Shown piece after piece: positions 55,176-63,905 of a stretch of DNA of 64,000 bases (within the stretch, counting starts at the first letter, position 1; each line of letters opens with the position of its first letter). The notes under the pieces were generated by a model. The model saw only the letters and a program-made list of their open reading frames with translations, had not been told where the DNA came from and made no database searches. Origin of the DNA: Nereocystis luetkeana (taxonomy: Eukaryota > Sar > Phaeophyceae > Laminariales > Laminariaceae); the NCBI GenBank assembly GCA_031213475.1, contig JARUPZ010000009.1, positions 310,001 to 374,000 on the forward strand, written 5' to 3'. A program made the translations under genes and the position numbers.

Positions 55176-55604
55176 GTATGCTGTACCCGAGAAACGAAAC
55201 CCCTTACTGACACGGTGTCATTACTCCATTCACCCTCCTCACTCTTCATAACGTATCAAACCATACCATACCATACCATACCATACCATACCATAACATG
55301 TTCATACAGTATCATAACCATTTCATACGTAGACTCGTTTTTTGTAGGTCCTCGATTGCGTCATGAGATAGACCAATCAAATAAATCTCCTTGTTGGCAC
55401 GGCGTCATGATTCCATTCACACTTTTCCTTCTTCAGATCGCGTCAAATCATTATACCATACCATACTGTTCCATTCAATACCGCATGTTATACCATACCA
55501 TACCATACCATACCATTTTCATGCAGTGGTATAACCATTCCGTACGTACTCTCGTTTTTTATAGGGCCTCGATGGCGTCTTCAGAGAGGGGACCAATGAA
55601 AGAA
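55176..55604 (+). repeat. 217-bp tandem duplication covering the B56 first coding exon start
   Basis: TCGTTTTTTGTAGGTCCTCG at 55335 repeats as TCGTTTTTTATAGGGCCTCG at 55552, 217 bp apart. Each unit also has a CCATA pentanucleotide run (55256-55295, 55495-55517). In the upstream copy the start ATG reads ATT and TGA/TAG stops follow, so it is a dead copy of the exon 1 start. A fainter third copy lies near 55190. Confidence 0.8.
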
Positions 55605-55808
55605 ATCCCCTTGTTGAAGGACGTGGGGTTGGCCAAGCGGGAGGCATTGTTTATGCAGAAGGTGGAGCTGTGTACGACGGTGTACCGATTCGAAAACGAA
55701 ATGGCGATGGGGAGCGGGGCGGTCGCGGGGAATAATATTGCGGACACGCGAGGCAAGGAGGTGAAGCGTCAGACGCTGATGGAGCTCTTGGATTTCGTCA
55801 ACACGCAC
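55572..55808 (+). CDS. PPP2R5: PP2A regulatory subunit B56 (B'), coding exon 1
   Basis: PP2A B56 subunits bind the A scaffold/C catalytic core and choose substrates, mostly through LxxIxE motifs. This exon gives 79 residues from an ATG at 55572. I-P-L-L-K-D-V and E-A-L-F-M-Q-K match the family's conserved entry to the HEAT-like domain, and K-E-V-K-R-Q-T-L-M-E-L-L-D-F-V is the next conserved helix. It ends in phase 0 at a GTAAGC donor. An acceptor-like TTTTTTATAG ends at 55564 and the frame stays open upstream, so a further 5' exon is possible. The N-terminus is variable in the family. An R2 fragment follows in the intron. Confidence 0.9.
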
Positions 55809-55839
55809 GTAAGCAGAAAGTGTCACATGCCTCAGACTG

Positions 55840-55985
55840 ATGATGATGCAGATGATTCAAATCATATCGTCCAGCTCACGATCTAAATCGATCTAGAGCA
55901 TGTCGTTCACCTGCAGTTGTGAGAGGTTGCCAGGGATCTGCGTAGTAGTACAGATCCAAACGAGGAAACATGCGCCAGAAGCTTT
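55840..55985. repeat. R2 fragment in B56 intron 1
   Basis: CGATCTAAATCGATCTAGAG, CAGTTGTGAGAGGTTGCCAG and GATCTGCGTAGTAGTACAGATCC resemble R2, starting about 30 bp after the exon 1 donor. Confidence 0.5.
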
Positions 55986-56489
55986 TTCGCTGTACAGAAA
56001 AGAACACACACAAGGAAAGCTGTGAGATCGGAAAATTCCTCAGAATCATCGAACAGCAAGTAGGCAATTTCCCTCTTCGTATGCCCGTTTTTTCTGCCCC
56101 CCCCCCCCATCAATTTTTTCCCCCTGTTGACTCTTCTCCTCTTCCTGTTCGCCCTTGTTGCTGGTCATTTCCGTATTATTGTTGCCCTTTTTCCTCTTGT
56201 TGTTGACCATTTTTCATTTTTTACTTGTTTGCGGTGTCGTTCGACCGAAGAATATAAGCCGTACTGATTGACACACCAATTGCAACACTGGACAACTAAT
56301 TTTTCGGAACCCTCGTGTGCCAGCGCCCCTTATCAGAGTTGCTGCAGTCCCTGTTATTTTTAATAGTCGATGGTGGACACGAGAGGCAGGTGAAAATCCA
56401 GGCGTTAATCTATTGGTTTCGTCATCGCGCAGAGGGGCAAATATGTTGTGTATGACAGTGGGTACCACAAGCTATAGTCCTTTTACTAG

Positions 56490-56540
56490 TTAACGCGTTT
56501 AGGACTGCAGTCCCGTTTTTGAGGACGAACCACTCGAATG
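56490..56540. mobile_element. MITE-B half copy in B56 intron 1
   Basis: TTAACGCGTTTAGGACTGCAG followed by TCCCGTTTTTGAGGAC; the right half is missing. Confidence 0.65.
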
Positions 56541-57152
56541 CACCTGAGATAAGACAATCGGGTGATGCATGTAAGCGGTCCCGAGAAAGTTAACACTTCC
56601 CACTGCGGATGCGAGCCAGAGAAACGACAACTCAGATTCCACCAAAAAACACGAGGCGTTAAATGTAGAACTAGCCAAGTAATAGCTAGTCGGTGACTTA
56701 ACGTGTCGTCAGCCAACTGGCAGCCTATCACCCAACCGTTGTTGCTCATCAGTAAAAAGGTGACTGTCGTACCTACCTGGTAGCCAGTATGCCAGTATAG
56801 ATGATGCAGCACGCGCGTACCTCTTTCCGTGGAACACATCCTCTGACCAGCAACCTCGGCTGCTTGAGTGGTCGATGCTGGCATCGTCCTCCCCCCCCAC
56901 CCCCCTATACTATGTGGGTTGGGTTGACGTCGGTTGGCAACGACGCTGAAGAACATGCTGCTCACTACGTGAGCTAGACAAGCAGGGTACCGCTTTGTTG
57001 AGGGGGGGGGGTTGGCGGTCGGTCTCAGCTGGTTGTCGAGAAGTAGATCGTTTATGCGAGGTAAATAACCTTTACTCCGCACAAGTGGGAATTATCGTAT
57101 CGTGTAGTGTTCATGTTCATGGTGAGGCACCCAAGACACAGTTACATAATAC

Positions 57153-57424
57153 GCGTACTCCCATTGCTGTCTCTGGAAGTAGCTACACCGGAAATCCACG
57201 TAATTCATTAAAGCTGTCGTTCATATGCAAGTCCGCCTCACATGCGGTTCTTAGTAGGATGCAGCTCACCCTTCATGCGAGTCGCCAGACACCTCACGGT
57301 GCTTCGCGCTTGGTGCATGCAATGCCTGCCTGGTCGGTAAAAACCCGACGTGCTCCGTCCCGGCATTGTAGGGATGCGAGGGTCTATGGTCATCCGACTA
57401 TGGCCATGCATGATATTGAGTACA
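57153..57424 (-). repeat. R3 dispersed repeat copy in B56 intron 1
   Basis: CCCATTGCTGTCTCTGGAAG to CGACTATGGCCATGCATGAT, inverted relative to 25.97 kb. It keeps the shared frame (S-R-M-Q-L-T-L-H-A-S-R-Q-T-P-H-G-A-S-R-L) on the plus strand. Confidence 0.85.
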
Positions 57425-57683
57425 CCCCCATGAAGCCCCAAAGGGCTTTTATTGGAGACCGGCGTCTATAGCCATTTCCTTCGTGCGTCTTGTTGGCCGT
57501 ATTTCCCTCTCATTTTTAACGTCCCGTTGTGTTGTGTCGTTGTTCACCTGTCCGCTTTTGGTTTCGACCGTTTCCCACTGGTTGTCGGCCGTTTCCCTCT
57601 TAGCCCGAACGTTCTACCCCTGTTACTGACCACCTCCCTCTTCCTCTTTCTTTGTCATTTTTCTCGTTGTGGTGGATCACCAG

Positions 57684-57833
57684 CCGGGGGAGAAGATGTT
57701 GACGGAGTCGTTGTATCCGTGCATCATGAAGATGGTGTCCGCGAACGTGTGCAGAGCGTTGCCGCCACCGACGGACGACTTCGACCCCGAGGAAGACGAA
57801 CCCGTCTTGGAGATGTCCTGGCCTCATTTACAG
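57684..57833 (+). CDS. PPP2R5: PP2A B56, coding exon 2
   Basis: Exactly 50 codons between GGATCACCAG and GTGAAA, both junctions in phase 0. It encodes [15 protein letters not shown], the acidic signature F-D-P-E-E-D-E-P and S-W-P-H-L-Q. These match the second and third HEAT-like repeats of B56 proteins. No stop or frameshift is present. Confidence 0.93.
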
Positions 57834-58285
57834 GTGAAACGCGTACTATTTCACAAGGCGGAGGCATTTCATCTACACAGATCTATCAGCTGCAGATAGA
57901 TCACATAGATCCTAGACTGCCGTCATGAGATATTGTGCAGAATTTGTATCCAACCTCAACTTGAACATTATTTTCAACTTGAACTTCGTACCAGGTACCA
58001 AGTTGTCCCGGGATGTAAGAATCCTTCATTGTACTGTTGGTAATATGGAATGGAAACGGCTCTTGCGTTTCGCGGCAGAGGGTAGAGTGGTATTCCAACT
58101 TGTGGCCCAAGATTAAGTTACGATGCATGCTCCGGTATGGTGGTGCCTCTAATACTCTCCGAGGCTCGTCGCTCTAGCGGCTCTGTACCCCAAGCGAAAG
58201 ATGGTCTCGAATAATACTTCGAGGCGACTCGGTGAAAAGTGCTATGGTCTACAGTATTTATCGAAAAAGGGTGAAAACACACTGT

Positions 58286-58388
58286 TACGGGGGACCATAT
58301 TAAATAGGACCTACGGTGAATACAAAAATCTATATATTTCGCTAATTTTGCTAACAATATTTGGTCCTATTTACTACGGCCCCCCGTA
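58286..58388. mobile_element. MITE-A copy in B56 intron 2
   Basis: TA on both sides; CGGGGGACCATATTAAATAG mirrors CCTATTTACTACGGCCCCCCG. It shows the uninterrupted ATCTATATATTTCGC form. A TACCAGGTA follows four bases after the right end. Confidence 0.92.
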
Positions 58389-58578
58389 CTACCAGGTAGT
58401 TGTATTACCAGCGATGTTGGGTAATTTTGTGCTGGAGGAGCCCCATTCGACACAAATGTTTTTGTCCTAAAAGGGCCCGTACCTCGATCGTAGCGTAATA
58501 TACAACGTACTAGAAACCCAAACAAACTTAGTATACAGCTTCAACTGCAACTTTCAACTTGAACTTGAACTTGAACGG

Positions 58579-58675
58579 TTGGTGCACGAGTTTCTACCGC
58601 GAATTGTGGTGGAATGAAACGGAAGTGCACGCTTCGGTGGCTAAGATGTACATCGACCACAAAATATCCAACTTG
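58579..58675 (+). pseudogene. Decayed copy of B56 exon 3 (relic a)
   Basis: TTGGTGCACGAGTTTCTACC opens a segment homologous to exon 3 (59249), including GTACATCGACCACAA. The acceptor AG reads GG, the frame is lost at GGAATGAAAC, and the donor is gone. Confidence 0.85.
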
Positions 58676-58817
58676 AGCATAACCAACTCAGATATAAAGA
58701 CAAACATCACCTCCCACCTCCCAACTTGAACTCGAATATTATATCCAACTTAGCGTTAAGCATACTATCCAACTTCAAGTTGACCTGCAACTTGAAGGTG
58801 AAGTCAAACTTGCACGG

Positions 58818-58907
58818 TTGATGTACGAGTTCTTCCTGCGATTTGTGGTACAAACGGCAGTGGACGCTAAGGTGGCGAAGAAATAGGTCCGCCACAACAT
58901 GTCCAAC
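58818..58907 (+). pseudogene. Decayed copy of B56 exon 3 (relic b)
   Basis: TTGATGTACGAGTTCTTCCT through GCTAAGGTGGCGAAGAAATAG. The acceptor AG is GG. The frame holds for about 23 codons and then hits TAG exactly where the functional exon has the TAC of K-K-Y-I-D. Confidence 0.87.
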
Positions 58908-59032
58908 GTGACTTTAATGATAAACTCCCACCTCCCAACTCGAACTCGAACACTGTTTCCAACTTAGGCTCCAACGTAATACCCATCTTGATGTTGAACT
59001 GCAACTTCCAACTTGAAATAAAACTGAAACAG

Positions 59033-59122
59033 TTGGTGTACGAGCTCTTTCTTCGATTTTTGGGGTGCCGACGGCAGTAATCGCCTAGGTGGCCAAGAAG
59101 TAGGGGTCGACCACAGCATATA
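59033..59122 (+). pseudogene. Decayed copy of B56 exon 3 (relic c)
   Basis: It keeps a good acceptor (CTGAAACAG) and L-V-Y-E-L-F-L-R-F, then a 1-base shift leads to TAA at codon 16. The motif AAGTAGGGGTCGACCACA corresponds to K-K-Y-I-D-H in the functional exon. Confidence 0.87.
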
Positions 59123-59248
59123 TTTAACTCGAGCATATCCTACTTGATCTTGAGCACAAACATCACTACTAACGTGGAATCGAACACGATATCCGACCTT
59201 AGCCTCCAACATAGTATCCAACTTTATCTTGAACATGAATTTAAACAG

Positions 59249-59361
59249 TTGGTGTACGAGTTCTTCCTTCGATTTGTGGTGTCGACGGAAGTGAACGCGA
59301 AGGTGGCGAAGAAGTACATCGACCACAAGTTCTGCTTCCAACTTATAGATCTCTTCGACAG
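59249..59361 (+). CDS. PPP2R5: PP2A B56, coding exon 3
   Basis: 37 codons plus AG between TTAAACAG and GTGAGA. It encodes [22 protein letters not shown] and Q-L-I-D-L-F-D; the split codon AG|C gives Ser with exon 4. This is the fourth and only intact member of a tandem set with spacing of about 239, 215 and 216 bp. Confidence 0.94.
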
Positions 59362-59775
59362 GTGAGAACTTCCTTCCTTCAATACCATTCGTACATTTTC
59401 TTTTTGATCTCGGGGTTTGTTCGTTATTGTTTTCTTGGTTAGTTGTTGACTGATTGTTCATCAATTGTGATTATTGATTGTTTAGTATTCCTTTGTTTTT
59501 TGTTGACAGTCGGGCGTTTCAATCACCATCGAAGCCAGGGCAGGTCTGAAGCATGGCGCGCTGCCCCTGCTGCTAAATCTGTTGTCGCTTTTGGTTTTGG
59601 GTTGTTGGGCTTTTATTTGCTGACTGAACATTGTTCACTTTCGACCAGTGATGAGTAGTTACTGATGACTTCTGTGCTGACTGAGCATTGTGCACTTTTC
59701 ATCATTTATTATCGGTTGTTGGTCATTTCTCTGCTGTCCCAGTATTGATCGCTCAATAGTGTTTTTATCTTTCGT

Positions 59776-60060
59776 TCATCGACCGCAAGATCTGCTTCAG
59801 TCCCCTACCGGATACAGAGGTAAAAGACAGTTCTGCGTGGATGCTAATTTTGTTTTCTTTATTAAAATCAAACGCTTTTGATGACTATATACGACGAGGC
59901 GATTGATTTATTGTCGTGAATCAACTCGGGCGTTTTTTACTGTCGACTGAATGTTCGCGTTTGAACCTTAACTGTTGCCGGTTGGTCAGTGGTCATTGAT
60001 TTTATTCTGGTCGTTGCTCGTTGATCGACCACAACTTCTGCGTACAGCTTGCGGGCCACT
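59776..60060 (+). pseudogene. Fragments of B56 exon 3 downstream of the functional exon
   Basis: TTCATCGACCGCAAGATCTG at about 59778 and TTGATCGACCACAACTTCTG at about 60020 resemble the TACATCGACCACAAGTTCTG of exon 3 (Y-I-D-H-K-F). The 60.02 kb piece continues C-V-Q-L-A-G-H-L, echoing Q-L-I-D-L-F. Only these 30-40 bp survive, so homology is likely but not certain. Confidence 0.6.
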
Positions 60061-60435
60061 TGAACGAGGGAGAATGGGTGCTCGTCTATGAAACTGGGGA
60101 TACCAGGTCCCTCTTCTCTGGGTCGTACGACTTCATTATTAATAGTATTACGTCGAGGTATCCTACGCAGCTTGCAAATATGAGTCCCGGAAAAATCCTC
60201 GATCCCACGGCTGTCATTTTTTTCCATCTTGTATTTTCGCGTGTACGCCATCCGGTCGTCTCGGTTGGGTTACTCTTGACATTATTTTCGTTGCCGACCC
60301 CCGAGGGTGTGGTAAAGCCACACAACGCATCTCGGTGCGTTTCCTCGAGGAAACATGAGCAAAGAGATTACCTGCTACAAGGGACTACCGTCCCACAAAA
60401 CCGCCTTCATTTTAATTTTTCTTGGTACCTTTCAG

Positions 60436-60581
60436 CGAGGACCCGCGGGAGCGAGACTACCTCAAGACGATCCTTCACCGAATCTACGGGAAGTTCATGA
60501 ACCATCGGTCACACATTCGGAAAACGATCGGAAACGTCTTCTTCCGATTCGTCTACGAGACGGAGCGTCACAACGGCATCG
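60436..60581 (+). CDS. PPP2R5: PP2A B56, coding exon 4
   Basis: Between CCTTTCAG and GTAAGC. It encodes [19 protein letters not shown], an R-K helix and [13 protein letters not shown]. In human B56-gamma the His-Arg of LHRIYGKF and an Arg nine residues further line the LxxIxE-binding groove (from memory of published structures); all are kept here. The exon ends with one base of a Gly codon completed by exon 5. Confidence 0.95.
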
Positions 60582-60734
60582 GTAAGCAGAAGGCTTTCGC
60601 GTATACGTGTGTACGAAAGTAAGTTTTGTAACGGTTTTTGTAGCGGTCGGTTCATTACCGGCGGTTTTGGTCGTTTTTTGGAATCTGTGTAGCGGATACG
60701 TCATGCCTGTCCTTTGGCCTGCATGCCTGTGTTG

Positions 60735-60845
60735 TATTCTTCACATCAAGCCGCTCTTTTTATCCGTTGAAGTCCGGCACAGCCAACGTCCGTGCCGATT
60801 CTTTAATCCTTCGGAGATACAAGTGCTATGGTCACAAAACTAAGA
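60735..60845 (+). repeat. R1 fragment in B56 intron 4
   Basis: TATTCTTCACATCAAGCCGC, CCGTGCCGATTCTTTAATCC and GTGCTATGGTCACAAAACTA match R1; the right part is missing. Confidence 0.8.
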
Positions 60846-60974
60846 CGCTCTCTGTCTGTCTGGCTGGCTGTCTGGATGCCCATCTGTCTGTCTGTGTGTT
60901 CCCTTCCGATGCGTTGTTGTTGGCTGCACTTCCAGCGCATCTTCCCAGGGATGGTAATATGACGGGGCGTGCTG

Positions 60975-61080
60975 TTAACCCTTTTAGGACTTTTAGAACC
61001 GCAGTCCCGATTTGGGGATAAACCACTCAGTTTCTGAGTAGATTGTCTCCAAAACGGGACTGCGGTCCTAAAAGGATTAA
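60975..61080. mobile_element. MITE-B copy in the last visible B56 intron
   Basis: TTAACCCTTTTAGGACTTTTAG mirrors GACTGCGGTCCTAAAAGG-ATTAA; a 10-bp duplication of TTTTAG(G/A)AC occurs at the left end. Confidence 0.88.
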
Positions 61081-61609
61081 GGTAGTGCGTCACCCATTTA
61101 CCGACTACCAACTAGGGGCATGATGAATATCATGGGGTCTTGACCTGTTTTGTCAAAACCTAAGTGACTCAAAACCTCATACGGGAACAAGCACTATTTT
61201 TTTTTACTCGCATAACTTGAAGTTTGTACGTCTGCACTGGACGAACGTTCGGAAACCACCGCGTTCTCGCTCTATAATACGTCACGAATTGGACGTGCAA
61301 ACCACGTGCAAACTCCTAAAACCCGTACGTATCGCGCTTGATTGTATCAATTGTCTGAGTTCTGGCGACCGCACACGAGCCCCAAAACCACCCAAGTTTG
61401 TGGCGTTTTTTTGCTCATTTTCATGTACATCGACTGCATATTTTCACAAAGAAAATGTTGAAAGCATGAGCACTTCCCTTGGTTTGTGGACTCACTCCAA
61501 CCCAAACCGCACTTCAATTGAGACTCGTGGGTCTAAAGCGCCAGCTATTCTACGATCGACTCAAGCAGTAAATGTGGCTAACAAGCGGAATAGAAAGACG
61601 ATGTAGAAA

Positions 61610-62280
61610 AGGGCGCGCCAGGCAGCGATTAAAAAAAAAACGGTGGAAGCTTTTATCATGCTGGTACGGGCAGCACCATGGCGCAAGCCGGCCTGGATAG
61701 TCGCGCTAAGAGTGCTGGAGAGCGTCGCGACTACGATGAGATAGAGCGACGCCAAAGCCGGGCAGCTCGAGCATGTGATGCCGCCGTTGCTCTTGCCTCT
61801 TGGGGAAGCGGAAAGCCGTCAGGTGGCGGCTAAATTTGCTGAAGAAAAAAGAGCTGCGAGGGGCCAAGAGATTATCCTGCCTCGAGCAGCAGCACCAGCA
61901 GCAGCACCAGCACCAGCAGAATCGACAGAAGAGCGGAAGCGCAGAGAAGGCGCTGAAACTGAAGGTCCGCAGCACGGAGGGCGCTGGAAGCCGAGGGTGG
62001 CGAGGAGGCGGGTGGAGGCGGCGCGAATAGCGAGTCTGGAGGGGGAGATAGATCGCAAACGGACAAGGTGTTGGTAAAGGCTGTCATGCCGGGAGGCGTT
62101 TCTGAGCGGACCATTGAAAACACATTCTCCGTCACTCCGTTAAGGTCGAGATGGAGGACATGCAAATGGCAACCTATGCGGAACGCACATCTGACCCGAG
62201 CCGGAACAGCGGGCCTATCATCCATCCGGCGTTGCTGCCGCTGCTGTTGCCGCTGCTGCTGCTGCTACTCTGTTGATTGC
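61610..62280 (+). pseudogene. Decayed relative of the coiled-coil ORF at 35.9 kb
   Basis: Fragments in three frames line up in order with 35888-36644. They are a basic R-A-R-Q-A-A-I-K-K-K-T-V-E-A-F start, an Ala/Arg-rich helix, E-A-A-R-I-A-S-L-E-G-E-I-D-R-K-R, then S-R-W-R-T-C-K-W-Q-P-M-R-N-A beside a GCTGCTG run. This parallels T-A-R-C-K-M-C-N-T-Q-P-I-R-W-A and the CAG run at 36.3 kb. Frames are broken repeatedly. It is nested in a B56 intron. Confidence 0.35.
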
Positions 62281-62719
62281 TGGAAATGAGCTGGAGATAA
62301 TTTAATTTTGGTAGTGAAAAAATAAGAGTTTTGATGGCCTCTGCTGTCTTTCAGTTTGGCTGTGATTGGTTCAGAGTATAAAAAATAATTTATTGTTCCA
62401 TGTGACAACCATCGTTCTGGGACGTAAAAGGGCCGAAAAAAGTATCTTAGGCACTACCCATACCCTGACAGTACACAATTATTCAGAACCCACAATAATG
62501 AGTACCCCCCCTTATGATTTACTCACTATTTACCTGTCGTCTCCTGAAGAGTACCAATTTATGAAATCATATAATTAATACCTGGTAGCTCAAACAAGAG
62601 TACACGAAAAAAAAAATTACAGGGGTTCACAAAAAACAAAAACGACGCCACTCTATTCATTTTAGAGACCCAGACAGGGGTGTGTGTGAACTCGATAGGA
62701 GAGATGTACTCGATCTCAT

Positions 62720-62990
62720 GGCGGGGTGTACTCGTTACCATGCATGGCCGTAGCCGTATGGCCATAGACCCTCGGGTCCCCACAATGCCGGGACGGAGCA
62801 CTAGGCTTTTTGCCGACAAGGCAGACATTGCTCGCACCAAACGCGAAGCACCATGAGGTGTTGGGCGAGTCGCATGAAGGGTATGCTGCATCCTACTAAG
62901 AGAACCAATTTTGAGGCGGATTTTCTTGCATATGGATGATAGCGTCAATTATTTGGTGTTTTTTCTGGCGTGACCACTTCCAGAGACAGC
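62720..62990 (+). repeat. R3 dispersed repeat copy in the last visible B56 intron
   Basis: CCATGCATGGCCGTAGCCG to TCTGGCGTGACCACTTCC, same orientation as 25.97 kb. The shared minus-strand frame is shifted once near 62810. Confidence 0.82.
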
Positions 62991-63283
62991 CTTGTACAAG
63001 TGATCGGTTAAGAATCAACCGGGTAGATGGGTCGCATGAAAAAAATCCGAGTCCACCCTTCTTTGCACGCTTGTGGCGCTGAGTGGGGTGTGTCTGATTT
63101 TTGTTTTTGTGTTTTTCTGCGCTTGTGTGCTTCGAACATAAGGCTTCCAATTATGAGGTTATGGAAACCCTGGAATGATGACCATCGCTCCCCGGGTTGA
63201 CGGTTCTAACGGGTGGGCATCATCAAATGCTGATCGACCGCGGTTCAATCCCTAGGTTGACCGCCCTTGGACTAATAATATTT

Positions 63284-63404
63284 CGGGGGACCATAGTAAA
63301 TAGGACCACATCTTGTTATTTATAGTAAAAATATCGAAATATATACCTAGGTTTTTGTCTGTACCGTAGGTCCTACTCTGGAGTATTTGATATGGTCCCC
63401 CGTA
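63284..63404. mobile_element. MITE-A copy carrying three TA-bounded insertions
   Basis: CGGGGGACCATAGTAAATAG and TATGGTCCCCCG frame an element longer than its sisters. Extra bases occur at 63317-63324 (TA-TTTA-TA), 63344-63349 (TA-CC-TA) and 63374-63385 (TA-CTCTGGAG-TA); sister copies have a single TA at each place. Confidence 0.85.
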
Positions 63405-63449
63405 ACATTATAATAAGGCCAAACATAAGGTTGTTAACCGACCTTGACT

Positions 63450-63545
63450 CGGGTCAGGACGTCTTCAAAGTCTCACGGGCCGGGTCGGGTCGGGTCAAGT
63501 GTCTCGACCCAATCCGACCCTATAACCGACCCGCGAGATTCGACG
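63450..63545. repeat. GGGTC satellite, small inverted block
   Basis: CACGGGCCGGGTCGGGTCGG faces TCGACCCAATCCGACCC and GACCCGCGAGATTCG across a short spacer; it uses the same words as the 16-18 kb arrays. Confidence 0.8.
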
Positions 63546-63624
63546 CTACTCTTGAATAACCCTGGATTGGTGATTTTTTATATACCTCAGCTACTAGTAC
63601 TGTAGAGGTTACTGCTACCTCTGC

Positions 63625-63790
63625 CTTTTGTTTTCAGTTTGTTTTGTGTTCATCCTATTTATTCTCCGCGCCCTTGTTCTTGCTCCTTCCTATTGCTGGT
63701 CGTAACTCCGCGGTCACATGGCGGGATGTTCTAACCCCACCCCTCTCTCCCCATCATCAATCTCGCATTCGACATTTTCGTAGCCGTATC
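63625..63790 (-). repeat. SINE-A fragment (diverged) just before B56 exon 5
   Basis: TCATCCTATTTATTCTCC, GGTCGTAACTCCGCGGTCAC and GGCGGGATGTTCTAACCCC follow the SINE-A tail half. Its pyrimidine-rich strand lies upstream of the exon 5 acceptor. Confidence 0.55.
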
Positions 63791-63905
63791 TTGTCTGTAC
63801 ATTAAGAGTATTACATGCTACAGTAGGTTCTTCTCCCCCACCCCACCCTCATCTATCAGGTTTCCACCACCACCATTTTCATTTTCGTGCCTTGTCTGCG
63901 TTCAG

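Noticed and set aside
55074-55571. In-frame extension of B56 exon 1 upstream to give a 270-residue frame
   Set aside because: The extension crosses CCATA repeats and two 217-bp units. 217 is not a multiple of three, so the peptide does not repeat, and it has no B56 similarity. A splice acceptor lies at 55564.
63195-63265. tRNA-like segment with GGTTCAATCCC
   Set aside because: The B-box is fair, but no paired acceptor arm and no convincing anticodon stem could be found. It may be a remnant of another SINE head.
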